Source: Leclercia adecarboxylata (GTDB taxonomy: Bacteria > Pseudomonadota > Gammaproteobacteria > Enterobacterales > Enterobacteriaceae). From it: a stretch of 64,000 bases of DNA. The stretch is from contig NZ_CP098325.1 of NCBI RefSeq assembly GCF_023639785.1, forward strand, positions 3,906,001 to 3,970,000, in the 5' to 3' direction. Under the pieces are notes generated by a model. That model worked only from the letters and a program-made list of their open reading frames with translations. It searched no databases and was not told where the DNA came from. Positions 31,905-42,647 of the stretch are shown one piece after another. The number at the start of each line of letters is the position of its first letter. Within the stretch, counting starts at the first letter, position 1. A program made the translations under genes and the position numbers.

Positions 31905-32732
31905 ATGGCAAACCAAACCGTAATCAAGCTTCAGGACGGCAACGTAATGCCCCAGTTGGGGCTCGGCGTATGGAAAGCAGGTAACGACGAGGTCGTCTCC
32001 GCCATTCACAAAGCACTGGAAGTCGGCTATCGCTCCATCGATACCGCTGCCGCCTACAAAAATGAAGAGGGCGTCGGCAAGGCGCTTGCCAGCGCTGGCC
32101 TGCCCCGGGATGAGTTATTCATCACCACCAAGCTGTGGAACGACGACCAGAAGCGTCCCGCGGAAGCCCTGCAGGAGAGCCTGGACAAGCTGCAGCTCGA
32201 CTTTGTCGATCTCTATCTGATGCACTGGCCGGTTCCGGCTATCGATCATTATGTCGAAGCCTGGCAAGGGATGCTCGATCTGCAAAAAGCCGGGCTGGTG
32301 AAGAGCGTCGGGGTCTGTAATTTCCAGATCCACCACCTGCAACGACTGATTGATGAAACGGGCGTCGCCCCGGTGATCAACCAGATTGAACTGCACCCGC
32401 TGATGCAGCAGCGTCAACTGCACTCCTGGAATGCGACCCACAAGATCCAGACTGAATCCTGGAGCCCGCTGGCGCAGGGCGGCGAAGGGGTATTCGATCA
32501 GAAAATCATCCGCGACCTGGCCGACAAGTACGGCAAAACCCCGGCACAGATCGTCATTCGCTGGCATCTGGACTGCGGCCTGGTGGTGATCCCGAAATCC
32601 GTCACGCCGTCGCGCATCGCGGAAAACTTCAACGTCTGGGATTTCCGTCTGGATAAAGATGAACTGGGTGAAATCGCGAAGCTGGACAAAGGCAAGCGTT
32701 TAGGCCCGGATCCGGACCAGTTTGGCGGATAA
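31905..32732 (+). CDS. dkgA: 2,5-diketo-D-gluconate reductase A (aldo-keto reductase)
   Basis: A 275-residue AKR5-family NADPH reductase acting on 2,5-diketogluconate, methylglyoxal and furfural. The catalytic residues Asp46, Tyr51 (DTAAAYKNEEG), Lys76 (TTKLWND) and His108 (LYLMHWPV) are in place. The ribosome site GGAGGAAA immediately precedes 31905. It is in the yqhD transcription unit, 105 bp downstream. Confidence 0.97.
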   Translation: MANQTVIKLQDGNVMPQLGLGVWKAGNDEVVSAIHKALEVGYRSIDTAAAYKNEEGVGKALASAGLPRDELFITTKLWNDDQKRPAEALQESLDKLQLDFVDLYLMHWPVPAIDHYVEAWQGMLDLQKAGLVKSVGVCNFQIHHLQRLIDETGVAPVINQIELHPLMQQRQLHSWNATHKIQTESWSPLAQGGEGVFDQKIIRDLADKYGKTPAQIVIRWHLDCGLVVIPKSVTPSRIAENFNVWDFRLDKDELGEIAKLDKGKRLGPDPDQFGG

Positions 32733-32742
32733 TAGTTAAAAA

Positions 32743-32814
32743 GCCGGGTGGCGGCTTCGCCTTACCCGGCCTACGTTCAGACGTGCAGGCCCGGTAAGCG
32801 CAGCGCCACCGGGC
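32743..32814. repeat. BIME: paired REP elements
   Basis: GCCGGGTGGCGGCTTCGCC ... CCCGGC and the opposed GCCCGGTAAGCGCAGCGCC ... GGGC, between convergent dkgA and ygiQ. Confidence 0.85.
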
Positions 32815-32826
32815 ATTTTTACGAGG

Positions 32827-35001
32827 TTAACCGACCTTACGTTTTACACTCTTCTTCGCCGCCGCCCCACCGTTCGAACGCTGGTGCACAATCGGCGTAT
32901 GCTTGGTCAGGGCCGGACGCGTATTGCGGTTCTGGCGACGCGCTTCGCGCATCTCTTCCACCGTTGGCGCAGGCACCAGGCAGTCGCGTCGGGAACCGAT
33001 CAGGTGCTTTTTACCCATATCTTCCAGCGCCTGGCGGATCAGCGGCCAGTTTTTCGGATCGTGATAACGCAGCAGGGCTTTGTGCAGGCGGCGCTGCTTG
33101 TCACCCTTCGGCACCACCACATCCTCACTCTTATAACCAATCTTACTCAGCGGGTTCTTGCCGGTGTAATACATGGTCGTTGAGTTCGCCAGCGGCGACG
33201 GATAGAAGTTCTGCACCTGATCCAGACGGAAGCGGCGCTGTTTCAGCCACAGGGCGAGGTTCACCATGTCTTCATCACGCGTACCCGGGTGCGCGGAGAT
33301 GAAGTACGGGATCAGATACTGCTCTTTCCCGGCCTGTTTCGAGTAGGTGTCGAACAGCTCCTTGAAGCGGTCGTAGCTGCCCATCCCCGGCTTCATCATC
33401 TTCGACAGTGGCCCCTCTTCGGTATGCTCCGGGGCAATCTTCAGGTAGCCGCCCACGTGGTGGGTCGCCAGCTCTTTGATGTAGCGCGGATCTTCCACGG
33501 CGATGTCGTAACGCACCCCGGACGCGATGAGGATCTTTTTGATGCCCTTCAGGTCGCGGGCGCGGCGGTAGAGGTTGATCGTCGGCTCGTGGTTGGTGTC
33601 CATATGCTCGCAAATGCTCGGATAGACACAGGAGAGACGACGACAGGTCTGCTCTGCACGCGGCGACTTACAGCGCAGCATGTACATGTTGGCCGTCGGG
33701 CCGCCCAGATCGGAGATCACGCCGGTAAAGCCCGGCACTGTGTCGCGAATGGCTTCGATCTCGTTGACGATAGAGTCTTCAGAGCGGCTCTGAATGATGC
33801 GCCCTTCGTGCTCGGTGATCGAACAGAAGGAGCACCCGCCGAAGCAGCCACGCATGATGTTGATCGAGAAGCGGATCATCTCATACGCCGGGATACGCGC
33901 GTTGCCGTATGACGGATGCGGCACGCGCTTGTACGGCAGCGCAAACACGCTGTCCATCTCTTCGGTAGAGAGCGGGATCGCCGGCGGGTTAACCCAGATG
34001 TAACGCTCACCGTGCTTTTGCATCAGCGCACGGGCACAGCCCGGGTTGGTTTCGTGGTGCAGAATACGCGAGGCGTGCGCATAAAGAACCTTATCGCTTT
34101 TTACCTTCTCAAAGGAGGGCAGCAGTACATAGGTCTTTTCCCACGGCTTAGGACGCGGCGGCTGCACCACAATGGCCTTCGCTTCGGCTTTCTTCGGCGC
34201 GACAGGTTTGTTATCCGCACAGGGCAGATCTTCGCCGTAAGGATGCGGGATCGGGTCGATTTTGCCCGGCATGTCGATGATACGGGAATCCACCCCTTTC
34301 CAGCCTGGCAGCGCCTCTTTCACCATAATGGCGGTATTGCGCACGTCGCGGATGTCGCCCACCGGTTCGCCCTGGGCCAGACGGTGCGCCACTTCCACCA
34401 GCGGACGTTCGCCGTTGCCAAAGATCAGCATGTCGGCTTTGGAATCCACCAGCACCGAACGGCGCACGGTATCAGACCAGTAGTCATAATGCGCGGTACG
34501 GCGCAGGCTCGCTTCGATACCCCCCAGGATGACCGGCACGTCTTTCCATGCTTCTTTGCATCGCTGGGTGTATACGAGGGTGGCGCGGTCCGGACGCTTG
34601 CCCGCCACGTTATCCGCGGTGTAAGCGTCGTCGTGACGCAGTTTGCGGTCGGCGGTGTAGCGGTTGATCATCGAGTCCATGTTGCCCGCGGTGACGCCGA
34701 AGAACAGGTTCGGTTTACCCAGACGCATAAAGTCGTCTTTGCTGTTCCAGTCCGGCTGGGCAATGATCCCGACGCGGAAGCCCTGGGCTTCAAGCATACG
34801 GCCGCAGATCGCCATGCCAAAGCTCGGGTGATCGACATAGGCATCGCCCGTCACCAGAATAATATCGCAGCTGTCCCAGCCAAGTTGGTCCATCTCTTCA
34901 CGGGACATCGGCAGGAAAGGTGCCGGTCCAAAGCAGGCCGCCCAGTACTGGGGCCAGGAGAAGAGGTCACGATCCGGCTGGATCAGGGAAATGGCGCTCA
35001 T
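32827..35001 (-). CDS. ygiQ: radical SAM protein YgiQ
   Basis: A 724-residue protein of the YgiQ (UPF0313) family, near the E. coli length (739). An N-terminal B12-binding-like domain (about 1-330: [16 protein letters not shown]) leads a radical SAM domain with the Fe-S motif GCFGGCSFC near residues 385-392. The tail is basic and low-complexity ([12 protein letters not shown]). The reaction is unknown. It stands as a single gene, divergent from trkG. Confidence 0.94.
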   Translation of the reverse strand: MSAISLIQPDRDLFSWPQYWAACFGPAPFLPMSREEMDQLGWDSCDIILVTGDAYVDHPSFGMAICGRMLEAQGFRVGIIAQPDWNSKDDFMRLGKPNLFFGVTAGNMDSMINRYTADRKLRHDDAYTADNVAGKRPDRATLVYTQRCKEAWKDVPVILGGIEASLRRTAHYDYWSDTVRRSVLVDSKADMLIFGNGERPLVEVAHRLAQGEPVGDIRDVRNTAIMVKEALPGWKGVDSRIIDMPGKIDPIPHPYGEDLPCADNKPVAPKKAEAKAIVVQPPRPKPWEKTYVLLPSFEKVKSDKVLYAHASRILHHETNPGCARALMQKHGERYIWVNPPAIPLSTEEMDSVFALPYKRVPHPSYGNARIPAYEMIRFSINIMRGCFGGCSFCSITEHEGRIIQSRSEDSIVNEIEAIRDTVPGFTGVISDLGGPTANMYMLRCKSPRAEQTCRRLSCVYPSICEHMDTNHEPTINLYRRARDLKGIKKILIASGVRYDIAVEDPRYIKELATHHVGGYLKIAPEHTEEGPLSKMMKPGMGSYDRFKELFDTYSKQAGKEQYLIPYFISAHPGTRDEDMVNLALWLKQRRFRLDQVQNFYPSPLANSTTMYYTGKNPLSKIGYKSEDVVVPKGDKQRRLHKALLRYHDPKNWPLIRQALEDMGKKHLIGSRRDCLVPAPTVEEMREARRQNRNTRPALTKHTPIVHQRSNGGAAAKKSVKRKVG

Positions 35002-35204
35002 AATGCTTCCGAAGAAAAAATAATCAAAGGGCGGCGATTATACGCTGTTCTTCTGCCATAAATGAAGGGGAGAAGGTGCCAAAATGGCGCCAGGTTAACG
35101 AAACTATCACAAGCGCTGTAAACAACCTGCTACTATGCCGCGCACTGGCGAATAACCGCTTTGACACTCAGGACTTTAAGCCGTTTCTGCTCAGCAGAAC
35201 GGTG

Positions 35205-36698
35205 ATGACGGAGAATTTTACGTTGCGAGGCAGTCACTCATCTCAGATCTCCCAGCTACAGGTCGTGCTGCATCTGTGCGGGTTTTTGGTGTTGCTCTAC
35301 AGCTTCTCGATGCTGCCGCCGATGGCCATCGCGCTGGTGAATAAAGAGCGCAGCTACATGGCTTTCCTGAGCACCTTCGTCACCTTTTTTACCCTCGGCG
35401 GCGGCACCTGGCTGATGACCCGACATGCCGGGATCCAGCTGCGCACCCGGGACGGGTTTGTCATTATCGTGCTGTTCTGGTTTCTCTTCTCAATAATCAG
35501 CGCCATGCCGCTGTGGATGGATGACGTGCAGGCGCTGTCGCTGGCGGATGCGCTGTTTGAAGGGGTATCGGGGATCACCACCACCGGCGCGACGGTGATT
35601 GGCGACGTCAGCGCCCTGCCCAAGTCCTACCTCTACTATCGCGCCCAGCTTAATTTTATCGGCGGCCTCGGGGTCATCGTGCTGGCGGTGGCAGTGCTGC
35701 CGTTCCTCGGCATCGGCGGCATGAAGCTTTATCAGTCGGAAATGCCCGGGCCCTTTAAAGAGGAGCGGCTCACTCCCCGGCTGGCGGATACCTCGCGCAC
35801 CCTGTGGCTCACCTATCTGCTGCTGGGGCTGACCTGTACTCTGGCCTACTGGCTGGCGGGCATGTCGTTTTTCGACGCGCTGTGTCACGGGCTCTCTACC
35901 GTCTCCCTCGGCGGTTTTTCTACCCGCACGGAGAGTATCGGTTTTTACGACAGCCATGCCGTGGAGCTGGTCGCCGGGCTGTTCTCCCTGCTCTCCGCCT
36001 TCAACTTTACGCTCTGGTATGTGGCCATCACCCGCCGCACGCTGAAGCCGTTTCGCCGCAACCAGGAGCTGAAGTTCTTTCTGGCCGCTGCCGCTATCAT
36101 CATTCTGATCACCGCCTGGCAGGTGTGGCATGCGGGGATGTACAACATTCCTGACAGCCTGGTGCACGCCTTTTTCCTCGCCAGCTCGATGATGACCGAT
36201 AATGGCCTCGCCACCGGCGACTATGCCCAGTGGCCCGCGCACACCATCTTCCTGCTGCTGCTGGCCAGCTTCTTCGGCGGCTGCGTCGGCTCAACCTGCG
36301 GCGGCATCAAGGCGCTGCGCTTTCTGATCATGTTCAAACAGTGCCGCCAGGAGCTGCACCAGCTCGGCCATCCGCGCGCCCTTTTGCCGGTGCGTATTGG
36401 CAAAAGCGTGGTTAACGAGCGCGTGCTGCGTTCGGTCTGGAGCTTCTTCTTTCTTTACGTGCTGTTCACCGCCTTTTTTATCTGGGCGCTGAATCTGATG
36501 GGGTACGATCTGTTCACCTCCTTCGCCACGGTCGCCGCCTGCATCAACAACATGGGGCTGGGATTCGGTGAAACCGCATCGACGTTCGGCACGCTGTCGG
36601 AAGAGGCGAAATACCTGATGTGTATGGCGATGATTCTGGGGCGTCTGGAGATCTATCCGATTCTGATCCTCTGCTCGCGCTTCTTCTGGCGGGCATAG
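35205..36698 (+). CDS. trkG: Trk potassium uptake protein TrkG
   Basis: A 497-residue potassium translocating subunit of the TrkH/TrkG family with four membrane-pore-membrane repeats. Pore-loop motifs are GVSGITTTGATV, GLSTVSLGGFSTR, SSMMTDNGLATG and NNMGLGFGET, and GSTCGGIKALRFL marks the gating loop. It matches my recollection of E. coli TrkG (QLNFIGGLGVIVLAVAVLP; KLYQSEMPGPFK) and ends GRLEIYPILILCSRFFWRA like TrkG's GRLEIYP tail, closer than to TrkH. It would work with TrkA. The ATG at 35205 is preferred on length; TTG at 35220 has a better GGAG spacing. No prophage genes are nearby, unlike K-12 trkG in Rac. Confidence 0.9.
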   Translation: MTENFTLRGSHSSQISQLQVVLHLCGFLVLLYSFSMLPPMAIALVNKERSYMAFLSTFVTFFTLGGGTWLMTRHAGIQLRTRDGFVIIVLFWFLFSIISAMPLWMDDVQALSLADALFEGVSGITTTGATVIGDVSALPKSYLYYRAQLNFIGGLGVIVLAVAVLPFLGIGGMKLYQSEMPGPFKEERLTPRLADTSRTLWLTYLLLGLTCTLAYWLAGMSFFDALCHGLSTVSLGGFSTRTESIGFYDSHAVELVAGLFSLLSAFNFTLWYVAITRRTLKPFRRNQELKFFLAAAAIIILITAWQVWHAGMYNIPDSLVHAFFLASSMMTDNGLATGDYAQWPAHTIFLLLLASFFGGCVGSTCGGIKALRFLIMFKQCRQELHQLGHPRALLPVRIGKSVVNERVLRSVWSFFFLYVLFTAFFIWALNLMGYDLFTSFATVAACINNMGLGFGETASTFGTLSEEAKYLMCMAMILGRLEIYPILILCSRFFWRA

Positions 36699-36706
36699 AA
36701 ACAATA

Positions 36707-36728
36707 CGCCCGGCAGGGATGCCGGGCG
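36707..36728. terminator. hairpin between trkG and ftsP
   Basis: CGCCCGGCA/TGCCGGGCG with loop GGGA between the convergent genes. The minus-strand 3' side continues TATTGTTT, so it may end the ftsP transcript. It resembles a half REP. Confidence 0.5.
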
Positions 36729-36736
36729 GGAGAGGA

Positions 36737-38149
36737 TTACGGGGCCGGGTTTACCAGCAGCTGCCCCACCGAGCCGCGATCCGCCATCTCCAGCGTCTGG
36801 CTGTGGAACAGGAACGGGAAGTGCGGCCAGGAAGGTTGCCCGTAATAGACCAGCAGCTCCACCTGCCCGTCGACCCAGACGGTATCTTTCCAGCCGCGGT
36901 CTTCCGGGAACGGCATGGCACCGTTGACGTTACGGATCAGGAAACTCACCCCTTCGATGTGGAACGACTGCGGCATATCGGCCCGCACCGTCCAGCGCTC
37001 CCAGGAGCCCTGCTGGGCGGTGATATCGATGCGATTCACGTCCCACAGCTGGCCGTTAATGCCCGGGTCGTCGCCGAGGCTGATATCCCGGCTGCGCACC
37101 GGCGTGCCGCTGATGATCTCCTCCGACAGCAGACGCATCGGCAGGGTATCGGTGACCAGCGGCAGCAGGCCGGTTGGACGCAGGGTTAACACCAGGGTTG
37201 AGACCAGAATGCTCGACGGCTCAAAGAAGCCCCGCAGGCGGTCGACAATACCTGCCGCCTCACCACAGGTAATTGACACCTCTTCACCGTTGGTCATATC
37301 CACCAGGATTTCGCGCCGCTCGCCCGGGGCCAGCGCCAGCTGTTTTACCGACACCGGTGCCGGTAAAAAGCCCTGGTCCCCGGCGATCACGTGCAGCGGG
37401 CGGCCATCGCTCATCTGCAGCTGATAGCGACGGGAGTTAGAGGCATTGAGCAGTCGCAGGCGCACCCAGCCGCGGGATACCTCGACATACGGACTTTGCG
37501 CACCGTTAACCAGCAGCGTATCGCCAACAAATCCGCCGCTGCCCGGCTCGCTGTACTCCGGCGTGCCGAAGTTATCCAGACGTTTATCCTGAATAATAAG
37601 CGGGAAGTCATCGACCCCGTAATGGTTGGGGATCGGCAGGGATTTGCTGACCTCATCCTCTATCAGCCACATCCCGGCCAGACCGTTGTAAACCTGCTGC
37701 GCGGTGCGGTTCGGGGTATTGGCGTGATACCAGAGGGTGGCGGCACGCTGGCGGACCGGCAGAACCGGTGCCCAGTCGGCGCTTGCGGACATCATGCGCG
37801 GGGCGCCGCCCAGCAGCGGGCCCGGCACCTGCATACCGCTGATGGTCATGGCGACGTTTTCCGCCAGGCGGTTGCTGTAAATCAGTTTGACGTCATCCCC
37901 GCTCCAGACGCGCACCGTCGGGCCCAGGTAGCGCCCGTTGATGCCCCACACCGAGGCCCGCGTGCCTTGGGTGAACGACCAGTGGGCGCGCTGCAGCGTC
38001 AGGAACAGCGGCTGTCCGCGGCGGGATTCGAGTAACGGCGGGATGGGCAGCGGCGGCTGCTGCCCGGCGGCGTTTGCCCTCAGCGGAACCGCGCCTGCAC
38101 AAAGGGCGATCCCCGATGCCTGAATAAACTGACGGCGACTGAGTGACAT
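36737..38149 (-). CDS. ftsP: cell division protein FtsP (SufI)
   Basis: A 470-residue periplasmic multicopper-oxidase-like protein that protects the divisome under stress and lacks the copper ligands of true oxidases. The Tat signal is clear (SLSRRQFIQASG, then ALCAGAVPLRANA). Three cupredoxin domains follow. The length equals E. coli FtsP. It lies just upstream of a hairpin at 36707-36728 that reads TATTGTTT on its 3' side. Confidence 0.96.
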   Translation of the reverse strand: MSLSRRQFIQASGIALCAGAVPLRANAAGQQPPLPIPPLLESRRGQPLFLTLQRAHWSFTQGTRASVWGINGRYLGPTVRVWSGDDVKLIYSNRLAENVAMTISGMQVPGPLLGGAPRMMSASADWAPVLPVRQRAATLWYHANTPNRTAQQVYNGLAGMWLIEDEVSKSLPIPNHYGVDDFPLIIQDKRLDNFGTPEYSEPGSGGFVGDTLLVNGAQSPYVEVSRGWVRLRLLNASNSRRYQLQMSDGRPLHVIAGDQGFLPAPVSVKQLALAPGERREILVDMTNGEEVSITCGEAAGIVDRLRGFFEPSSILVSTLVLTLRPTGLLPLVTDTLPMRLLSEEIISGTPVRSRDISLGDDPGINGQLWDVNRIDITAQQGSWERWTVRADMPQSFHIEGVSFLIRNVNGAMPFPEDRGWKDTVWVDGQVELLVYYGQPSWPHFPFLFHSQTLEMADRGSVGQLLVNPAP

Positions 38150-38208
38150 ATTGGCTCCATCTGTAAACGCACTAACAACACGGGAATTCGTTTTCCCTTT
38201 AAACCGGC

Positions 38209-38946
38209 TTAAACCTTGCCAGCGGCTTCTCGCTCTGCGACTTCTTTATCGAGCTCGGCGATTTTATTCAGCATTAATTCTCGGCAATGTGCCGCCAGCT
38301 CACGCACCTGATCCCTGCCATATTGACTGACATCGACCGGCGGCAGCATCTCGACAATCACCAGACCGTTACGCAGACGGTTCAGGTTTATCTTATTCGA
38401 TGTATTGGAAACACACACTGGAATAATCGGAACGCCTGCCGCAATTGCGGCATGAAACGCGCCAGTTTTAAACGGCAGCAGGCCGCGACCCCGACTGCGT
38501 GTCCCTTCCGGGAACATCCAGATAGAGATTTTGCGCTTTTTGAAGTGGTTCACCACCTCGGCAATGGTGCCGTGCGCTTTGGCGCGGTTGTTACGATCGA
38601 TCAGCAGGTTGCCGGTCAGCCAGTAGAGCTGGCCAAAGAACGGGATCCACAGCAGGCTTTTTTTGCCCACGGTAACGGTTGGCGGCTGCACAATTTTCGC
38701 TGCGGTCACCATGTCGTAGTTATTCTGATGGTTACCGATATAGATAGCGTTGCCATAGTTCTCTGCCCCTTCCGGCAGGCGGGTCTCAACTTTCAACCCA
38801 AACAGCGGCGCCAGACGGGCAAACATGTGGCCAAAGGTGGCAACGTGCTTTGGATTACGCGGGCTGAAAAGGCAGTAAACAGAGCCGAAGATACAGACCA
38901 GAATGCAGTAGATAACGGCAAGAATGGCACGAAAAATTAATAGCAT
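38209..38946 (-). CDS. plsC: 1-acyl-sn-glycerol-3-phosphate acyltransferase PlsC
   Basis: A 245-residue inner-membrane enzyme that acylates lysophosphatidic acid to phosphatidic acid in phospholipid synthesis. The catalytic HX4D is His73-Asp78 (NHQNNYD), and the glycerol-phosphate site is FPEGTRS at 145-151. An N-terminal membrane segment (4-26) anchors it. The start at 38946 follows GAGG and gives the E. coli length and sequence start (MLLIFR). It is downstream of parC, with a GC-rich hairpin at 39038-39058 between them. Confidence 0.97.
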   Translation of the reverse strand: MLLIFRAILAVIYCILVCIFGSVYCLFSPRNPKHVATFGHMFARLAPLFGLKVETRLPEGAENYGNAIYIGNHQNNYDMVTAAKIVQPPTVTVGKKSLLWIPFFGQLYWLTGNLLIDRNNRAKAHGTIAEVVNHFKKRKISIWMFPEGTRSRGRGLLPFKTGAFHAAIAAGVPIIPVCVSNTSNKINLNRLRNGLVIVEMLPPVDVSQYGRDQVRELAAHCRELMLNKIAELDKEVAEREAAGKV

Positions 38947-39068
38947 AGCGACCTCAAAAACCCCTGACAGCTGACAATTATACTGCAACTGCTCCCGGGT
39001 AACTGCTTTGTTTTTATAAAGGATGTGTTCCGCGATACCCCCTCCTGAACGGAGGGGGAGAGGCACTG

Positions 39069-41327
39069 TTACTCTGCGGTGTCGCCCGCGTTACCACGAT
39101 TCGGAGAGTCTATCTCCACGCGGTCAATACGCTGCAGACCACGCATCAGCGATCCTCTGCGTCCACGTTCGCCCACCACTTTCTGCAGCTCTTCCGGGCG
39201 CAGCTTGATTTTGCGTTTACCCACATGGATGGTCAACGTGCTCTGCGGTGGCAGAATAAAGAGGTGCGCCAGGCTATCCTCCCCTGCTGCCGCATCCGCC
39301 GCGGAGATGTTGATGATCTTATTGCCTTTGCCTTTCGACAGCTGCGGCAGATCGCTGAGCGGGAACATCAGCATACGGCCGGCAGCGGAGATCGCCAGCA
39401 GCATGTCGCTCTCGTTTTCAATCACCAGCGGCGGCATGACCCGGGCATTATCCGGCAGGCTAATCAACGCCTTGCCCGCGCGGTTACGCGAGATCAGATC
39501 GTTAAAGGTACAGATAAAGCCGTAGCCCGCATCGGAGGCCAGCAGCAGCTTCTGCTCATCGCCTTCCATCAGCATATGCTCAACGGTCGCACCCGGCGGC
39601 AGCGTCAGCTTGCCGGTGAGCGGCTCGCCCTGCCCGCGTGCTGACGGCAGGGTGATCGGGTCGATGGCGTAGCTGCGCCCGGTCGTGTCGATAAAGGCCA
39701 CCGGCTGGTTGCTCTTGCCCTTCACGGCGGCTTTGAAGCTGTCGCCGGCTTTGTAACTCAGCCCCGGCGCGTCGATGTCATGACCTTTGGCGCTGCGTAC
39801 CCAGCCGCTTTGTGACAGCACAATGGTCACCGGCTCGGACGGCTGCATGTCATGCTCGCTCATCGCTTTGGCTTCTTCGCGCTCGTGCAGCGGAGAACGT
39901 CGGTCATCGCCAAAGGCGTCGGCATCGGCCTGCAGCTCTTTCTTCAGCAGGGTGTTCATCTTGCGCTCGGAGGCGAGGATCGCCTGCAGCTGATCGCGCT
40001 CTTTTTCCAGCTCATTCTGCTCACCGCGGATCTTCATCTCTTCCAGTCTGGCGAGATGGCGCAGTTTGAGCTCGAGAATCGCTTCGGCCTGGGTTTCGCT
40101 GATGCCAAAGCGCGACATCAGGGCCGGCTTCGGCTCGTCCTCGGTACGAATGATCTCAATCACTTCGTCGATGTTGAGGAAGGCCACCAGCAAACCTTCG
40201 AGGATATGCAGGCGCTTAAGCACTTTCTCCAGACGGTGATTCAGTCGGCGGCGCACCGTATCGCGACGGAACGTCAGCCACTCGGTGAGGATCTCCAGCA
40301 GGTTTTTCACCGCCGGACGACCGTCGAGGCCAATCATGTTCAGGTTGATACGGTAGCTTTTTTCCAGATCGGTGGTGGCGAACAGGTGGTTCATCACCGG
40401 CTCCATGTCCACGCGGTTGGAGCGCGGCACGATCACCAGACGGGTCGGGTTCTCGTGGTCGGACTCGTCGCGCAGGTCGTCCACCATCGGCAGCTTTTTG
40501 TTGCGCATCTGGGTCGCGATCTGCTCCAGCACTTTCGCGCCTGAGACCTGGTGCGGCAGCGCGGTGATGACCACGGCGCCGTCCTCTTTGGTCCACACCG
40601 CGCGCATGCGCACGGAGCCGCGACCGTTCTGGTAGATTTTGCGGATTTCCGCGCGGGAGGTGATGATCTCCGCTTCGGTCGGGAAGTCCGGCCCCTGCAC
40701 GATATCCAGCAGATCGTCCAGCGAGGTCTTCGGCTGTTCAATCAGGGTGATGGCCGCTTTCGCCACTTCACGCAGGTTGTGCGGCGGGATATCCGTCGCC
40801 ATCCCTACGGCGATACCGGTGGTGCCGTTCAGCAGAATGTTTGGCAGACGCGCAGGCAGCATCTTCGGCTCCTGCAGCGTACCGTCAAAGTTCGGTACCC
40901 ACTCCGCGGTGCCCTGGCCCAGCTCGCTGAGCAGCAGTTCGGCATATTTCGAAAGACGGGATTCGGTGTAACGCATCGCCGCGAACGACTTCGGATCGTC
41001 CGGCGCCCCCCAGTTCCCCTGGCCATCGACCAGCGGATAACGGTAGGAGAACGGCTGGGCCATCAGCACCATCGCTTCATAACAGGCGCTGTCGCCGTGC
41101 GGATGGTATTTACCCAGAACGTCACCCACGGTACGGGCGGATTTTTTAAACTTGGCGCTGGCGTTCAGGCCCAGCTCAGACATCGCATAAACGATGCGGC
41201 GCTGGACGGGTTTCAGGCCATCTCCAATAAACGGCAACGCCCTGTCCATGATGACGTACATGGAGTAGTTCAGGTAGGCGTTTTCCGTGAATTCATGTAG
41301 CGCGAGGCGCTCTGCCATATCGCTCAT
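39069..41327 (-). CDS. parC: DNA topoisomerase IV subunit A
   Basis: A 752-residue type II topoisomerase subunit that decatenates daughter chromosomes together with ParE. The catalytic Tyr120 is in [12 protein letters not shown]. The quinolone-determining positions are Ser80 and Glu84 ([10 protein letters not shown]), the unmutated residues. The C-terminal beta-pinwheel follows from about residue 490. The length is identical to E. coli. The parE gene lies at 51541-53433, unusually far away because of the inserted region 45040-51519. Confidence 0.98.
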   Translation of the reverse strand: MSDMAERLALHEFTENAYLNYSMYVIMDRALPFIGDGLKPVQRRIVYAMSELGLNASAKFKKSARTVGDVLGKYHPHGDSACYEAMVLMAQPFSYRYPLVDGQGNWGAPDDPKSFAAMRYTESRLSKYAELLLSELGQGTAEWVPNFDGTLQEPKMLPARLPNILLNGTTGIAVGMATDIPPHNLREVAKAAITLIEQPKTSLDDLLDIVQGPDFPTEAEIITSRAEIRKIYQNGRGSVRMRAVWTKEDGAVVITALPHQVSGAKVLEQIATQMRNKKLPMVDDLRDESDHENPTRLVIVPRSNRVDMEPVMNHLFATTDLEKSYRINLNMIGLDGRPAVKNLLEILTEWLTFRRDTVRRRLNHRLEKVLKRLHILEGLLVAFLNIDEVIEIIRTEDEPKPALMSRFGISETQAEAILELKLRHLARLEEMKIRGEQNELEKERDQLQAILASERKMNTLLKKELQADADAFGDDRRSPLHEREEAKAMSEHDMQPSEPVTIVLSQSGWVRSAKGHDIDAPGLSYKAGDSFKAAVKGKSNQPVAFIDTTGRSYAIDPITLPSARGQGEPLTGKLTLPPGATVEHMLMEGDEQKLLLASDAGYGFICTFNDLISRNRAGKALISLPDNARVMPPLVIENESDMLLAISAAGRMLMFPLSDLPQLSKGKGNKIINISAADAAAGEDSLAHLFILPPQSTLTIHVGKRKIKLRPEELQKVVGERGRRGSLMRGLQRIDRVEIDSPNRGNAGDTAE

Positions 41328-41410
41328 TAAATGGGATTCCTCAACTCAGAAACCTGCTGGTTTCAGGCAATATTGCCGCAGATACTACCTCATCTGGCGA
41401 GTCGAGTCAC

Positions 41411-41437
41411 AAAGAAAAAGGGCCGGAATACCGGCCC
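41411..41437 (-). terminator. intrinsic terminator of ygiW
   Basis: Stem CCGGCCC/GGGCCGG with a four-base loop, followed on the minus strand by TTTTTCTTT. Confidence 0.8.
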
Positions 41438-41446
41438 CTTGATGGG

Positions 41447-41848
41447 TTATTTATTCAGCTTGATAACCTGTTTCACGTCGATTTCGAAATCGTTCCACTC
41501 TTTATCAACTTTGCCCTGCAGCTCCACCTTATCCTGCGGGGTGATGGTCTGGCCGTTCCAGTGTTTATTGTCGATCTCCACGTTTACCGTGCCGCTCTCA
41601 TCGCGGAAGGTGTAACGGTCGTCAGACAGGCGCTCGGTGATGTTCCCGCGCAGCTTCACCCAGCTGTCGTCCTTCATATCCTTGACCTTCTGGGCCGTGG
41701 TGAGGTTGGCGTCGTTATCGACAAAACCGCCCTGCTGGGTTTGCGTCTGGGTTGCCGTGGCGGATGGGCCGTTAAACCCGCCCTGTGCCGCAAAAACCGG
41801 CGCGGTGGTGAGCATCATCATGGCAGCAATAGCAGCGAATTTTTTCAT
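41447..41848 (-). CDS. ygiW: periplasmic BOF/OB-fold stress protein YgiW (VisP)
   Basis: A 133-residue exported protein. The signal peptide is about 1-20 ([20 protein letters not shown]). A bacterial OB-fold domain follows ([46 protein letters not shown]). In Salmonella the orthologue VisP binds peptidoglycan and affects lipid A modification and stress resistance. It is divergent from qseBC, and the shared region holds a PmrA/QseB-type box. Confidence 0.93.
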   Translation of the reverse strand: MKKFAAIAAMMMLTTAPVFAAQGGFNGPSATATQTQTQQGGFVDNDANLTTAQKVKDMKDDSWVKLRGNITERLSDDRYTFRDESGTVNVEIDNKHWNGQTITPQDKVELQGKVDKEWNDFEIDVKQVIKLNK

Positions 41849-41897
41849 CTTATCTCTCCCTTTAATGTCGTTTCGCAGTCCATTAAACAGCGTAAAC

Positions 41898-41914
41898 CTT
41901 AACGACTTCTTAAG
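41898..41914 (+). promoter_or_regulatory. PmrA/QseB-type response-regulator box
   Basis: CTTAAC-N5-CTTAAG, a direct repeat matching the known YTTAAK-N5-YTTAAK form of PmrA-type boxes. It lies between divergent ygiW and qseB, 50 bp from the ygiW start and 74 bp from the qseB start. Confidence 0.6.
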
Positions 41915-41987
41915 CGGAAAATTTAAATTTTTTTACTGTACAGCCGGACGTGACAGAGGGTTTACTGGCGGCATCAGGGAGGGAAAT

Positions 41988-42647
41988 ATGCGCATTTTAC
42001 TGGTAGAAGACGACAAGCTGATCGGCGACGGCATCAAGGCCGGGCTGACGAAAATGGGGTTTAGCCTGGACTGGTTCACCGACGGTGACACCGGCCGCGC
42101 GGCGCTCTACAGCGCCCCCTATGATGCGGTGGTGCTCGACCTGACGCTGCCAGGCCTTGACGGGCTGCAAATCCTGCGCGAGTGGCGGGACAAGGGGCGC
42201 AGCGAGCCGGTGCTGATCCTGACGGCGCGGGATGCTCTCGACCAGCGCGTTGAGGGGTTGCGCCTGGGCGCCGACGATTATCTCTGTAAACCCTTCGCCC
42301 TGATCGAGGTGGCCGCCCGCCTCGAAGCGCTGGTGCGCCGCAGCCACGGACAGGCGCACAGCGAACTGCGCCACGGCAGCGTGACGCTCGATCCTTCTCG
42401 TCTGGTGGCCGCGCTTAATGGCGATACCCTGGTGCTCAAACCCAAAGAGTTCGCCCTGCTGGAGCTATTAATGCGCAACGCCGGCCGCGTGCTGCCGCGC
42501 AAGCTGATTGAAGAGAAGCTCTATACCTGGGACGACGACGTCTCCAGCAACGCCGTGGAAGTCCACGTTCACCATCTGCGCCGCAAGCTCGGCAGCGACT
42601 TTATCCGCACCGTGCACGGCATCGGTTATACCCTGGGTGATGCATGA
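41988..42647 (+). CDS. qseB: response regulator QseB
   Basis: A 219-residue OmpR-family response regulator. The receiver domain has the acidic pocket EDD, the phospho-acceptor Asp51 (VVLDLTLPG) and the switch Lys in DDYLCKPF. The C-terminal winged helix binds DNA. The start at 41988 follows AGGGA, and longer readings run into the promoter. It overlaps qseC by four bases (ATGA). QseBC responds to adrenergic/AI-3-type signals and cross-talks with PmrAB, controlling motility and virulence genes. Confidence 0.96.
   Translation: MRILLVEDDKLIGDGIKAGLTKMGFSLDWFTDGDTGRAALYSAPYDAVVLDLTLPGLDGLQILREWRDKGRSEPVLILTARDALDQRVEGLRLGADDYLCKPFALIEVAARLEALVRRSHGQAHSELRHGSVTLDPSRLVAALNGDTLVLKPKEFALLELLMRNAGRVLPRKLIEEKLYTWDDDVSSNAVEVHVHHLRRKLGSDFIRTVHGIGYTLGDA

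Noticed and set aside
33916-35061. 381-residue plus-strand frame opposite ygiQ
   Set aside because: An antisense shadow of the conserved radical SAM gene.
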